DNA from: an uncultured Lachnospiraceae bacterium | Lineage (GTDB): Bacteria > Bacillota > Clostridia > Lachnospirales > Lachnospiraceae | NCBI GenBank assembly: GCA_902782815.1 | Contig: CACZOS010000381.1 | Span: forward strand, 1-6,129 | DNA: 6,129 bases | Direction of reading: 5' to 3' | The notes under the pieces: generated by a model | Databases searched by the model: none | The model's input: only the letters and a program-made list of their open reading frames with translations | Told to the model about the DNA's origin: nothing | Made by a program: the position numbers and the translations under genes | Shown here: in pieces, positions 1 through 6,072 of the stretch | Position numbering within the stretch: the stretch's first letter is position 1 | Layout of the letters: every line of letters starts with the position of its first letter

Positions 1-54
1 CATATCTCACAGGATGATGCAAGAGTTTTTGCCATTTTTATTTAAAACTGTTTC
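1..54 (-). other. Region after trmD, probable start of the rplS leader
   Basis: These 54 bases hold no recognisable coding start and no GC-rich stem followed by U-residues, so transcription probably continues past trmD. Conserved gene order predicts rplS (ribosomal protein L19) next. Only a weak, A/U-rich stem (GCAA with UUGC, about 18-33) is visible. I cannot tell from this fragment whether an L19 leader motif is present. Confidence 0.4.
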
Positions 55-798
55 CTATCTTTCTTCCGGCTCATAGCCCAGAGTCTTTAAATACCTGAGG
101 TCCTCCCGGGAAAGAGAGGCATCCTTCAGCAGGTCGGGCCTGCGTTCCAAGGTACGTTTCAGGGACTGTTCCCTGCGCCAGCGGTCGATATTGGCGTGGT
201 GTCCGGACAGGAGAATGTCCGGAACCGGCTTGCCCCTGAACTCCACCGGCCTGGTGTACTGGGGATACTCCAGGAGATTGTCATAAAAGGAATCAAATTC
301 CGCGGATTCCCGGTTATTAAGCACGCCGGGTACCAGCCTGGATATGGCGTCGATCATGACCATGGCCGGAAGTTCACCTCCGGTCAGAACATAGTCCCCG
401 ATGGATATATGGTCAGTAACGATATCCTCCAGGACTCTCTCATCCACTCCTTCATAATGACCGCAAAGGAAAATCAGGTCCTCCTCCCGGGCAAGCTCTT
501 CCGCCATGGTCTGGTTAAAGACCGCTCCCTGGGGAGTGACGTAAATGACCCGGGGGCTTTTGCCTATTCTCTTCACCATGTCTTCATAAGCCAGATAGAT
601 GGGCTCTGCCTGCATGACCATGCCGGCCCCTCCCCCATAGGGATAGTCGTCCACATGGGCGGATCTGTTGTTGGAATAAGCCCGGATATCCACCGCTTCC
701 AGAGTGATCTGTTCATTTTTCAGCGCCCTTCCGGTGATACTGTGGTTGAGACCTTCCGTGATCATTTCCGGAAATAGTGTCAGGACATGAAAATTCAT
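55..798 (-). CDS. trmD: tRNA (guanine-37-N1)-methyltransferase TrmD
   Basis: This 247-residue SPOUT-class enzyme uses S-adenosylmethionine to make m1G37 next to the anticodon, which prevents +1 frameshifting. The N-terminus [12 protein letters not shown] is the family hallmark. [13 protein letters not shown] (50-62) and VTPQG (87-91) follow. [13 protein letters not shown] (110-122) and [20 protein letters not shown] (132-151) build the trefoil-knot cofactor site. Arg154 and Asp169 (in EFDSF) match the catalytic residues of characterised TrmD by motif. A helical C-terminal domain after YPQYTRP binds tRNA. The ATG follows AGAGGCG (807-813), which touches the rimM stop codon. The gene is complete. 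No terminator is visible after it. Confidence 0.99.
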   Translation of the reverse strand: MNFHVLTLFPEMITEGLNHSITGRALKNEQITLEAVDIRAYSNNRSAHVDDYPYGGGAGMVMQAEPIYLAYEDMVKRIGKSPRVIYVTPQGAVFNQTMAEELAREEDLIFLCGHYEGVDERVLEDIVTDHISIGDYVLTGGELPAMVMIDAISRLVPGVLNNRESAEFDSFYDNLLEYPQYTRPVEFRGKPVPDILLSGHHANIDRWRREQSLKRTLERRPDLLKDASLSREDLRYLKTLGYEPEER

Positions 799-813
799 GA
801 TGCTTTCGCCTCT

Positions 814-1320
814 TTATGTTAAACCTTTAAGTAAATGGACCAGAATGATCTTTTCCTCCATATCCACATCCAGGATACATTCTTTGATGGCCGGGAGGAG
901 AATCCTTCCGCCGTCCGGGAGAAGAACCTCATAGACATCATTGGCTCCCGTCCCGATCACGTTTTCCAGCGTGCCGATGGTGACACCGCTGTCATCCACG
1001 ATGGTCATGCCGATGAGATCGGCGATAAAATACTCATCTTCTTCCAGGGGAACCGCGTTCTCCCGTGTCACCATAAGGGGACAGCGCTTATACTGCTCCA
1101 CCTGATTAATGTCATCCAGTCCCTCAAATTTTACAAAGACGAACTGTTTAAAAAACTTGCAGTATTCCACCTTGAGGGGGATTTCCTCGCCGTCCCGGAT
1201 CAGAAGGACATCTTCCAGATCCGTGAACCTTGCCTTGTCGTCGGTGGTGGGAAATACCTTCACTTCCCCCTTAAGTCCATGGGTTCCGGTGATGACGCCA
1301 ACCTGAAGTAAATCTTCCAT
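814..1320 (-). CDS. rimM: Ribosome maturation factor RimM
   Basis: This 168-residue RimM assists late assembly of the 30S subunit head. The N-terminal RimM barrel starts with LLQVGVITGTHGLKGEVKV (4-22), where the HGLKGE turn is diagnostic, and runs to about residue 88. A PRC-barrel follows from EYFIADLIGM (96-105) to the end. It contains GTLENVIGTGANDVYEV and the LLPAIKECIL segment, and this domain contacts S19 in studied RimM proteins. Length and both domains are normal. The ATG follows AAAGGAG at 1327-1333, which the upstream hairpin loop could mask. The trmD ribosome binding site begins right after the rimM stop, so the two are closely linked, as in most bacteria. Confidence 0.98.
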   Translation of the reverse strand: MEDLLQVGVITGTHGLKGEVKVFPTTDDKARFTDLEDVLLIRDGEEIPLKVEYCKFFKQFVFVKFEGLDDINQVEQYKRCPLMVTRENAVPLEEDEYFIADLIGMTIVDDSGVTIGTLENVIGTGANDVYEVLLPDGGRILLPAIKECILDVDMEEKIILVHLLKGLT

Positions 1321-1351
1321 GATCTGCTCCTTTATATTTAAGAGAACGATA

Positions 1352-1375
1352 CCCGTGATGAAAGGTCATCACGGG
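1352..1375 (-). promoter_or_regulatory. Strong hairpin before rimM with SD-complementary loop
   Basis: The khpA-rimM gap holds a perfect 9-bp stem (CCCGUGAUG with CAUCACGGG in the transcript) and a six-base loop, ACCUUU. The bases that follow, UAUCGUUCUC, lack a proper U-tract, so termination would be inefficient at best. The loop's CCUUU (1361-1365) is complementary to AAAGG (1329-1333) of the rimM ribosome binding site 18 bases downstream of the stem, so a pseudoknot over that site is possible. The stem is certain. Function is inferred. Confidence 0.6.
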
Positions 1376-1401
1376 CAAATCTTCGGTCAAAAAATCGATA
1401 A

Positions 1402-1632
1402 TTACTGAGCGATATCCACGATCACTTTTTTCTCATCTTTGGAAGCAGCTGCCTTAACCACAGTACGCATGGCCTTGGCGATACGTCCCTGTTTCCCGAT
1501 TACTTTCCCCATATCTTCCGGAGCCACATGGAGTTCCAGGATGAGGGAATGATCTGTTTCCCTTTCGGTGACAACAACTTCTTCCGGATGGTCAACCAGC
1601 GATATTGCAATTACTTTTACCAAATCTTTCAT
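1402..1632 (-). CDS. khpA: KhpA, small KH-domain RNA-binding protein
   Basis: This 76-residue protein is almost entirely one KH domain of the YlqC/KhpA (UPF0109) family. The RNA-gripping GxxG loop is GKQG at 46-49 within GKVIGKQGRIAKAMRTVVKA, followed by the strand KKVIVDIAQ. In pneumococcus KhpA pairs with KhpB (Jag/EloR) and affects cell elongation. It is a broad RNA binder in other Firmicutes. The partner gene is not in this window. The ATG sits 5 bases after a strong GGAGGT (1638-1643), and only 19 bases separate it from rpsP, so the two are surely co-transcribed. An 81-base gap with a hairpin separates it from rimM. The ylqD gene found between khpA and rimM in Bacillus subtilis is absent. 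Confidence 0.96.
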   Translation of the reverse strand: MKDLVKVIAISLVDHPEEVVVTERETDHSLILELHVAPEDMGKVIGKQGRIAKAMRTVVKAAASKDEKKVIVDIAQ

Positions 1633-1651
1633 CGCTTACCTCCGGATACTT

Positions 1652-1897
1652 CTATTTTTCGATCCCTGCGTTCTTTAATAATCTGGCGACGGTATCTGTG
1701 GGCTGTGCGCCTTTTGCAAGCCAGTCTTTTGCAGCCTCTTCGTCAATCCTTACCACAGCGGGCTCCTGGTTGGGATCATAAAATCCGATCTCATCGATGT
1801 TTCTACCGTCTCTGGGAGATCTTGCATCGGCAACAACTACTCTATAAATAGGATTTTTCTTTTTGCCCATTCTCTTTAATCTCATCTTTACTGCCAT
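1652..1897 (-). CDS. rpsP: 30S ribosomal protein S16
   Basis: This 81-residue protein has the full S16 signature: the basic N-terminus [16 protein letters not shown], then [15 protein letters not shown] and IDEIGFYDP (34-42), and an acidic-to-basic helical C-terminus. S16 binds 16S rRNA and is needed for 30S assembly. The start ATG follows GAGGTG (1908-1913) at 10 bases. The length is at the short end of the family, as is usual in Clostridia. It lies between ffh and khpA, which starts 19 bases downstream, in conserved Firmicute order. Confidence 0.98.
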   Translation of the reverse strand: MAVKMRLKRMGKKKNPIYRVVVADARSPRDGRNIDEIGFYDPNQEPAVVRIDEEAAKDWLAKGAQPTDTVARLLKNAGIEK

Positions 1898-1941
1898 AAT
1901 ACTTTTGCACCTCTTTCATAAAAATTATAATTCATTTGTAT

Positions 1942-1963
1942 TTCAAACCCTTAGGGTCTTGAA
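1942..1963 (-). promoter_or_regulatory. Intergenic hairpin between ffh and rpsP
   Basis: Four bases after the ffh stop the transcript can form UUCAA-g-ACCC paired with GGGU-UUGAA around a UAA loop: nine pairs with one bulged G (1958). The next bases are AUACAAAU, not a U-run, so an intrinsic terminator is unlikely. It might protect or process the mRNA, or set the relative output of ffh and rpsP. That role is inference. Confidence 0.35.
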
Positions 1964-1967
1964 TCAA

Positions 1968-3323
1968 CTAGAAGGGAAACTTCATACCGCCGAAGTTCAA
2001 TCCTCCGCCTCTTCTCCCTTTTTTGCCCATGGAACCGGACATCTGCTTCATCATCTTCCTTGTCTGTTCAAACTGTTTGCACAGCTTGTTGACTTCCTGA
2101 ATGGTCACGCCGGCACCCATGGCGATACGTTTCTTGCGGGAGGGATTCAGCAGGTTGGGATTGGATCTCTCCTCCGGTGTCATGGAGTAGATAATGGCCT
2201 CAACATGACCCATGGCTCCTTCGTCAATCTCCACATTCTTCATCTGGCTTCCGACTCCGGGGATCATGGATAAAAGATCGGCGATTCCACCCATGCTCTT
2301 GATCTGCTGCATCTGGGTGAGGAAATCATCAAAACCAAACTCCGCCTTGCGAAGTTTCTTCTCCATCTCTCTGGCTGACTCTTCATCCACCGCATTCTGG
2401 GCTTTCTCAATGAGGGTCAGCACATCCCCCATACCCAGGATACGGCTGGTCATACGGTCCGGATAGAACTGCTGCAGATCTTCAAGCTTCTCTCCCATAC
2501 CGATGTAGAGAATAGGCTTTCCGGTCACCGCACGGATGGAAAGGGCAGCACCGCCCCGGGTATCTCCGTCCAGCTTGGTCAGGATCACGCCATCCACACC
2601 CACTTTGTCCTCAAAGCTTTTTGCCACATTGACCGCGTCCTGGCCGGTCATGGCATCCACCACGAGGATGGTCTGGGTGATATCCAGATTCTCCTTGATC
2701 CTCTGAAGTTCCTCCATCATGGATTCATCAATGTGAAGACGTCCCGCAGTATCCAGAATGACGATATTGCAGCCATTCTCCCTGGCATATTCCACCGAGG
2801 CTTTTGCTATGTCCACGGGATCCTTTTTCTCTCCCATGGAAAAAACGGGAACACCCTGTTTGGCCCCGTTGACCTCCAGCTGTTTAATGGCGGCCGGACG
2901 ATACACGTCGCAGGCCACCAGCAAAGGTTTCTTTCCCTTTTTCTTAAGCTGGCCGGCGATCTTGGCCGCAGTGGTGGTCTTACCGGCACCCTGGAGACCC
3001 GCCATCATGAAGGTGGTGATCTCATTTCCCGGGTTGATGACCAGGTCTGTGGTCTCCGAACCCATCAGGGCTTCCATCTCTTCCTTCACGATCTTGATCA
3101 CCATCTGCCCGGGATTCAGTCCGTTTAAAACATCCTGTCCCACGGCTCTTTCCGTGACGGTTTTGATGAAGGATTTGACCACCCGGAAGTTGACGTCGGC
3201 CTCAAGAAGGGCTCTTTTCACTTCCTTCATGGCCTCCTTGACGTCGGCCTCCGTAAGCCGTCCCTTGCTTCTCAGGTTCTTAAAGATACTCTGCAGTTTA
3301 TCGGTAAGGCTCTCAAATGCCAT
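1968..3323 (-). CDS. ffh: Signal recognition particle protein Ffh (SRP54)
   Basis: This 451-residue protein is the SRP GTPase. With the small SRP RNA it binds signal sequences on nascent chains and docks them to FtsY at the membrane. The helical N domain covers about 1-90. The G domain has GLQGAGKTTT at 109-118, DVYRPAA at 139-145, DTAGR at 191-195 and TKLDGD at 249-254. The methionine-rich M domain follows from about 325, with the RNA-binding helix SRKKRIAMGAG at 395-405 and a Gly/Arg-rich tail ending GGMKFPF. All GTPase motifs are intact and the length is normal. It follows ylxM by 15 bases and precedes rpsP by 70. The SRP RNA gene and ftsY are not in the window. Confidence 0.99.
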   Translation of the reverse strand: MAFESLTDKLQSIFKNLRSKGRLTEADVKEAMKEVKRALLEADVNFRVVKSFIKTVTERAVGQDVLNGLNPGQMVIKIVKEEMEALMGSETTDLVINPGNEITTFMMAGLQGAGKTTTAAKIAGQLKKKGKKPLLVACDVYRPAAIKQLEVNGAKQGVPVFSMGEKKDPVDIAKASVEYARENGCNIVILDTAGRLHIDESMMEELQRIKENLDITQTILVVDAMTGQDAVNVAKSFEDKVGVDGVILTKLDGDTRGGAALSIRAVTGKPILYIGMGEKLEDLQQFYPDRMTSRILGMGDVLTLIEKAQNAVDEESAREMEKKLRKAEFGFDDFLTQMQQIKSMGGIADLLSMIPGVGSQMKNVEIDEGAMGHVEAIIYSMTPEERSNPNLLNPSRKKRIAMGAGVTIQEVNKLCKQFEQTRKMMKQMSGSMGKKGRRGGGLNFGGMKFPF

Positions 3324-3330
3324 ACACAAG

Positions 3331-3337
3331 CCTCCTT
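3331..3337 (-). promoter_or_regulatory. RBS that fixes the ffh start
   Basis: AAGGAGG lies 7 bases before the ATG at 3321-3323, but only 1 base before an in-frame TTG at 3327-3329. The spacing and the standard MAFESLTDKL N-terminus both choose the ATG, two codons downstream of the longest open frame. Confidence 0.9.
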
Positions 3338-3338
3338 G

Positions 3339-3695
3339 TCAGTATTCTTCCAGTATGCTGCCGGAGAGTTCCGTGATCCGTTGGACCATGTTGAGAAGAT
3401 CGTCCCGGTTCCCGGCATCTTTCAGACTCAGGGCACACTGCTGAATCTCCGCAACCATCTTCCGCACCTTGCGGTAATGGCTGACAAGAGACAGCCTCTT
3501 CTCGTAATCATTCATGATCTTTTCACAGCGGCGGATCATATCATGAGCGCCCTGCCTGCTGATCCCCAGCAGACCGGCCATCTCCGACACAGACAGATCA
3601 TTCTGGATATACTCGCTGTATACCCTCTTCTGATGGTCTGTCAGCAACTCTCCGTAAAAGTCGAAAAGCAAAGACTTTTCTACAATACTGTCCAC
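3339..3695 (-). CDS. ylxM: YlxM, SRP-associated helix-turn-helix protein
   Basis: This 118-residue protein of the YlxM/P13 family (UPF0122) starts at GTG. After EKSLLFDFYGELLTDHQK comes a sigma-factor region 4-like helix-turn-helix at about 34-57 (LSVSEMAGLLGISRQGAHDM), then a charged, probably helical C-terminal half. The family sits directly before ffh in many Firmicutes. In Streptococcus mutans YlxM is reported to bind SRP components and modulate their GTPase activity, so a role in co-translational targeting is more likely than classical transcription control. DNA binding is suggested by the fold but not shown. Its stop is 15 bases before the ffh ATG, and a consensus promoter lies just upstream. 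Length and motifs are normal for the family. Confidence 0.93.
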   Translation of the reverse strand: MDSIVEKSLLFDFYGELLTDHQKRVYSEYIQNDLSVSEMAGLLGISRQGAHDMIRRCEKIMNDYEKRLSLVSHYRKVRKMVAEIQQCALSLKDAGNRDDLLNMVQRITELSGSILEEY

Positions 3696-3702
3696 ACCTA
3701 AT

Positions 3703-3708
3703 CACCTC
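3703..3708 (-). promoter_or_regulatory. RBS supporting the GTG start of ylxM
   Basis: GAGGTG lies 7 bases before the GTG at 3693-3695. The spacing is good and the GTG start gives the usual YlxM N-terminus. Confidence 0.75.
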
Positions 3709-3710
3709 AT

Positions 3711-3730
3711 GTAAAGTAATTTTGCTTTAC
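3711..3730 (-). repeat. Inverted repeat in the ylxM leader
   Basis: GTAAAG (3711-3716) and CTTTAC (3725-3730) form a perfect 6-bp inverted repeat around 8 bases. It lies just downstream of the predicted transcription start and ends 2 bases before the ylxM ribosome binding site. It could be a weak RNA hairpin or a DNA operator. The A/T-rich stem makes a strong RNA structure unlikely. No regulator is identified. Confidence 0.4.
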
Positions 3731-3738
3731 CGAACGTC

Positions 3739-3767
3739 ATTATATATGATACAGATTTCTTTGTCAA
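3739..3767 (-). promoter_or_regulatory. Consensus sigma-A promoter for ylxM-ffh
   Basis: The minus strand reads TTGACA (3762-3767), a 17-base spacer, then TATAAT (3739-3744). Both hexamers and the spacing match the housekeeping sigma consensus exactly. Transcription should begin near 3732, giving a leader of about 37 bases before the ylxM GTG. It is the only full-consensus promoter I found in the window. It probably drives ylxM-ffh and, by read-through, the ribosomal genes beyond. Confidence 0.9.
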
Positions 3768-3799
3768 GTAAAAATCCTTGAAACTATTCCGAAATACAA

Positions 3800-4048
3800 T
3801 TAGTCCTCTTTCTCCTCCATATCCCCGGCATCCGCTCCCTGTTCCAGAATATCCCTGATCCGGTCCTTCTGCCCCCGGGAAAGGATGCGGAGAATAATCA
3901 TGTAGCCGTAGATAAACACCGGAATCACGATCATGGCGAAAAGGGATGCCATAAAATAGGGACTTCCGGTCACTGCAAGAAAGAGGGTGAGCAGGACCAT
4001 CCCCAAAAGGGCAGCCACCCCCAGTAAAGCCAAAATCCTCTTAAGCAT
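3800..4048 (-). CDS. Small two-helix membrane protein, function unknown
   Basis: This 82-residue protein has two predicted membrane helices, about residues 5-26 (leucine- and alanine-rich) and 32-56 (MASLFAMIVIPVFIYGYMII). A short loop containing TGSPYF joins them. A charged tail of about 25 residues begins RILSRGQKDR and ends in the acidic MEEKED. Positive residues at both ends (KR at 3-4, RILSRGQK after helix 2) suggest that both termini face the cytoplasm with a short external loop. I do not recognise a named family. The ATG lies only 5 bases after the rarA stop, and its ribosome binding site GGGGAGGT (4058-4065) lies in the last codons of rarA. Translation is therefore probably coupled to rarA. 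The strong RBS, clean ORF and tight spacing argue that it is a real gene. A functional link to RarA is not shown. Confidence 0.85.
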   Translation of the reverse strand: MLKRILALLGVAALLGMVLLTLFLAVTGSPYFMASLFAMIVIPVFIYGYMIILRILSRGQKDRIRDILEQGADAGDMEEKED

Positions 4049-4053
4049 ATCGA

Positions 4054-5385
4054 TCAGACCTCCCCTTCCCTGTGATAAAGACGATCAAGCCTCTCCCTGA
4101 TTTCCTTCTCATATCCGTTGTCCGAAGGTTCATAAAACTTCTCTCCGGCCACCTGATCAGGCATATACTGCTGTTTCACGAAATGCTCCGGGTAGTCATG
4201 GGCATACTTATAGCCTATGCCATGACCAAGACCGGCTGCCCCGCCGTAATGGGCATCCCGCAGATAAGGCGGTACCTGGCCGGTCTCCTTTTCTCTCACC
4301 AGAGACATGGCCTTGTCGATGGCAACCACGGAAGAATTGCTCTTGGGCGCACAGGCAACGTAGGCAGCCGCCTGGGCAAGGATGATCCTGGCCTCGGGCA
4401 TGCCGATCCTCTCCACAGCCTGGGATGCGGATACAGCCACCGTAAGAGCCATGGGATCCGCATTTCCCACATCCTCCGCGGCACAGATCATAATCCTCCG
4501 GGCGATGAACTTAATGTCCTCCCCGGCATCCAGCATCCTGGCAAGATAAAACACAGCCGCATCGGGATCCGTTCCCCGCATGCTCTTGATGAAAGCGGAG
4601 ATCACATCATAATGATTATCCCCGCCTTTGTCGTAGCGGACTGCCTTTCTCTGAATACATTCCTGGGCCACGTCCAGATCGATCCGGATCTTCCCGTCCT
4701 CCCCGGGTTCTGTGGTCAGAATACCCAGCTCTACCGCATTCAGCGCGTTTCTGGCATCTCCTCCCGCCATCCCGGCGATAAAGTCTGCCGCTTCCTCTGT
4801 GATCATGGCTCCGTAGGCTCCCATGCCCCGGACCTCATCATAGACCGCCACATGGATCAGGGAAAGAATATCCTCCTTGGACAGGGGCTCCAGCTTAAAG
4901 ATCTTGGATCTGGACAGGAGCGCCTGGTTCACCTCAAAATAGGGATTCTCCGTGGTTGCGCCGATGAGAATGACCGTCCCGTCCTCCACAAAAGGAAGAA
5001 GGTAATCCTGCTGGGCTTTATTAAAGCGATGAATCTCGTCGATGAAAAGAATGGTCTTCTTTCCGTACATCCCCAGGGATTCCCGGGCTTTGGTCACCGC
5101 CTCCTGCATATCCTTCTTGCCGGAGGTGGTGGCATTCATCTGGACGAAATCAGCGCTGGTGGTATTGGCGATCACTTTGGCCAGAGTGGTCTTCCCGGTA
5201 CCCGGAGGTCCGTAAAAGATCAGGGAACTGATCTGGTCGGCTCTGATGGCCCGGTAAAGAAGGCGTTCTTTTCCTATGATGTGCCTCTGCCCCACCATCT
5301 CCTCCAGGGTTTTAGGGCGCATGCGCATGGCCAGGGGAGACTCCGTCTTCTTTCTTTCTCTGCTCATATATTCGAATAAATCCAT
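4054..5385 (-). CDS. rarA: RarA/MgsA replication-associated recombination AAA+ ATPase
   Basis: This is a 443-residue, full-length member of the RarA (MgsA; eukaryotic WRNIP1) family. These clamp-loader-like AAA+ ATPases act at stalled replication forks and single-stranded DNA ends. The N-terminus has RMRPKTLEEMVGQ, typical of the clamp-loader group. Walker A is GPPGTGKT at 59-66, Walker B is ILFIDEIH at 112-119, sensor 1 is in GATTENP at 142-148, a likely arginine finger lies in LLSR (Arg159), and sensor 2 is GGDAR at 208-212. The C-terminal part, from about residue 248, contains the conserved stretches SAFIKSMRGTDPDAA and EDVGNADP of the tetramerisation region. The start ATG follows GGGAGAAG at 5392-5399. 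It sits between the phosphatase and a small membrane protein in a tight same-strand cluster. The gene contains no TTA, CTA or TCA codons over nearly its whole length, which leaves the codon-aligned antisense frame open. Confidence 0.97.
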   Translation of the reverse strand: MDLFEYMSRERKKTESPLAMRMRPKTLEEMVGQRHIIGKERLLYRAIRADQISSLIFYGPPGTGKTTLAKVIANTTSADFVQMNATTSGKKDMQEAVTKARESLGMYGKKTILFIDEIHRFNKAQQDYLLPFVEDGTVILIGATTENPYFEVNQALLSRSKIFKLEPLSKEDILSLIHVAVYDEVRGMGAYGAMITEEAADFIAGMAGGDARNALNAVELGILTTEPGEDGKIRIDLDVAQECIQRKAVRYDKGGDNHYDVISAFIKSMRGTDPDAAVFYLARMLDAGEDIKFIARRIMICAAEDVGNADPMALTVAVSASQAVERIGMPEARIILAQAAAYVACAPKSNSSVVAIDKAMSLVREKETGQVPPYLRDAHYGGAAGLGHGIGYKYAHDYPEHFVKQQYMPDQVAGEKFYEPSDNGYEKEIRERLDRLYHREGEV

Positions 5386-5401
5386 GCTTATCTTCTCCCT
5401 C

Positions 5402-6004
5402 TCAATCCGGAACGGCAGTTATGGTCTGGTTCAGTTTTCTCAATATGGCATAACCATCCTCCAGATCCACGAGGCTGTAGCATCCCTGCTCAAAAACAAA
5501 ATTCCAGTAACCCTCCAGGTCCAGACCCAGCATGGCGGCCAGCATATGTCCCAGAGTGCCCTTGTGGGCCACCACCAGCATGTTTCCCTCCTGCCGGGTA
5601 AGGGAGGCTGTCCATTCCTCCACCCTGGCCCTGACGTCGTAAAAACTTTCCCCTCCCGGTATACGGTAATGGGAAAAATCGGCGTTCCAGGCTGCCAGCT
5701 CCTCCGGGTATTCCCGGGACAGCTCCTCATAGGTCATGCCCTCGAATATGCCGAAATTCTGTTCCTTCAGTCTTTCTTCCTTCTCAAAGCGGTATTCCAT
5801 ATCCCCGGTCAGGATACCGGCGGTCTGGAGAGCCCGTTCCAGGGGGCTGACCACCACACGGTCCCAGCTCATCCCCCGGAAATAGTCTCTGAAAGCCCTG
5901 GCCTGCCTGATCCCTTCCGGGCTGAGTCCCGGGTCGGTGACTCCGTAATAACATTTTCTCCGGTTAAGCTCCGTCTCTCCGTGCCGTATCAGATAGATCC
6001 GCAT
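5402..6004 (-). CDS. Histidine phosphatase family protein (phosphoglycerate mutase-like)
   Basis: This 200-residue protein belongs to the histidine phosphatase superfamily, whose members form a phospho-histidine during transfer or hydrolysis of phosphate. The N-terminus MRIYLIRHGETELN carries the RHG motif, with His8 as expected nucleophile. Further family marks are SPLERALQTA (Arg57 in the phosphate pocket), the likely acid/base Glu81 before FGIFEG, GGES at 117-120, and the second catalytic His147 in VVAHKG. All expected catalytic residues are present. There is no signal peptide or membrane segment, so it is probably cytosolic. The substrate cannot be read from sequence: the family includes GpmB-like phosphatases, CobC-type alpha-ribazole phosphatases and general sugar-phosphate phosphatases. 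No cobalamin gene is nearby, so CobC is not supported. The start is the ATG behind GGGAGGAGA. rarA begins 16 bases after its stop, which suggests co-transcription. Confidence 0.9.
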   Translation of the reverse strand: MRIYLIRHGETELNRRKCYYGVTDPGLSPEGIRQARAFRDYFRGMSWDRVVVSPLERALQTAGILTGDMEYRFEKEERLKEQNFGIFEGMTYEELSREYPEELAAWNADFSHYRIPGGESFYDVRARVEEWTASLTRQEGNMLVVAHKGTLGHMLAAMLGLDLEGYWNFVFEQGCYSLVDLEDGYAILRKLNQTITAVPD

Positions 6005-6010
6005 CTCATC

Positions 6011-6019
6011 TCTCCTCCC
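6011..6019 (-). promoter_or_regulatory. RBS that fixes the phosphatase start
   Basis: GGGAGGAGA on the minus strand lies 9 bases (counted from GGAGG) before the ATG at 6002-6004. An in-frame TTG at 6062-6064 would add 20 residues that precede the conserved family N-terminus and would turn this site into coding sequence. The ATG is therefore preferred. Confidence 0.75.
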
Positions 6020-6037
6020 GGGCAGAAGAATCTGCCC
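6020..6037 (-). promoter_or_regulatory. Leader hairpin directly before the phosphatase RBS
   Basis: The transcript can form a perfect 7-bp stem, GGGCAGA with UCUGCCC, closed by a UUCU tetraloop. The 3' arm ends exactly where the purine-rich ribosome binding site begins (6011-6019). A second, exclusive pairing is possible: UCUUCU (6024-6029) with AGGAGA (6011-6016), which would cover the binding site. No U-tract follows, so this is not an intrinsic terminator. A regulatory role is inference. Confidence 0.45.
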
Positions 6038-6072
6038 ATGAATGTGTATCGGTAAGGCAAACAAAAGGCCTT

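Noticed and set aside
18..27. TGCAAGAGTT occurring near both ends of the window (18-27 and 6114-6123)
   Set aside because: A few identical 10-base pairs are expected by chance in about 6 kb. There is no longer match and no associated mobile gene.
1352..1375. The khpA-rimM hairpin as an intrinsic terminator
   Set aside because: The stem is strong but is followed by UAUCGUUCUC rather than a run of U. A full stop here would also cut off the essential rimM-trmD genes, for which I see no other promoter.
1924..1929. Perfect TATAAT on the minus strand before rpsP as a separate promoter
   Set aside because: No -35-like hexamer occurs at 16-18 bases (the 17-base position reads AAGGGT) and there is no TGn extension. 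The site lies in A/T-rich intergenic DNA, where such hexamers are common.
3327..3329. TTG as the ffh start, giving 453 residues
   Set aside because: It lies one base after the AAGGAGG site, too close for initiation. The ATG two codons later has ideal spacing and the standard N-terminus.
3781..3799. Possible terminator after the small membrane protein gene
   Set aside because: Only a 4-bp A/U stem around UCGG can form, and the T-rich stretch about 10 bases later is not attached to a stable stem. I see no convincing terminator here.
4072..5379. A 435-codon open frame on the plus strand opposite rarA
   Set aside because: It is exactly codon-aligned with rarA, so its openness only means that rarA lacks TTA, CTA and TCA codons. 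Its translation has no recognisable domain, while rarA is a complete, motif-rich gene. Similar codon-aligned antisense frames lie opposite trmD, rimM, ylxM and the phosphatase.
6062..6064. TTG as the phosphatase start, giving 220 residues
   Set aside because: The extra 20 residues precede the conserved MRIYLIRHGE start, and the best ribosome binding site is correctly placed for the ATG at 6002-6004.
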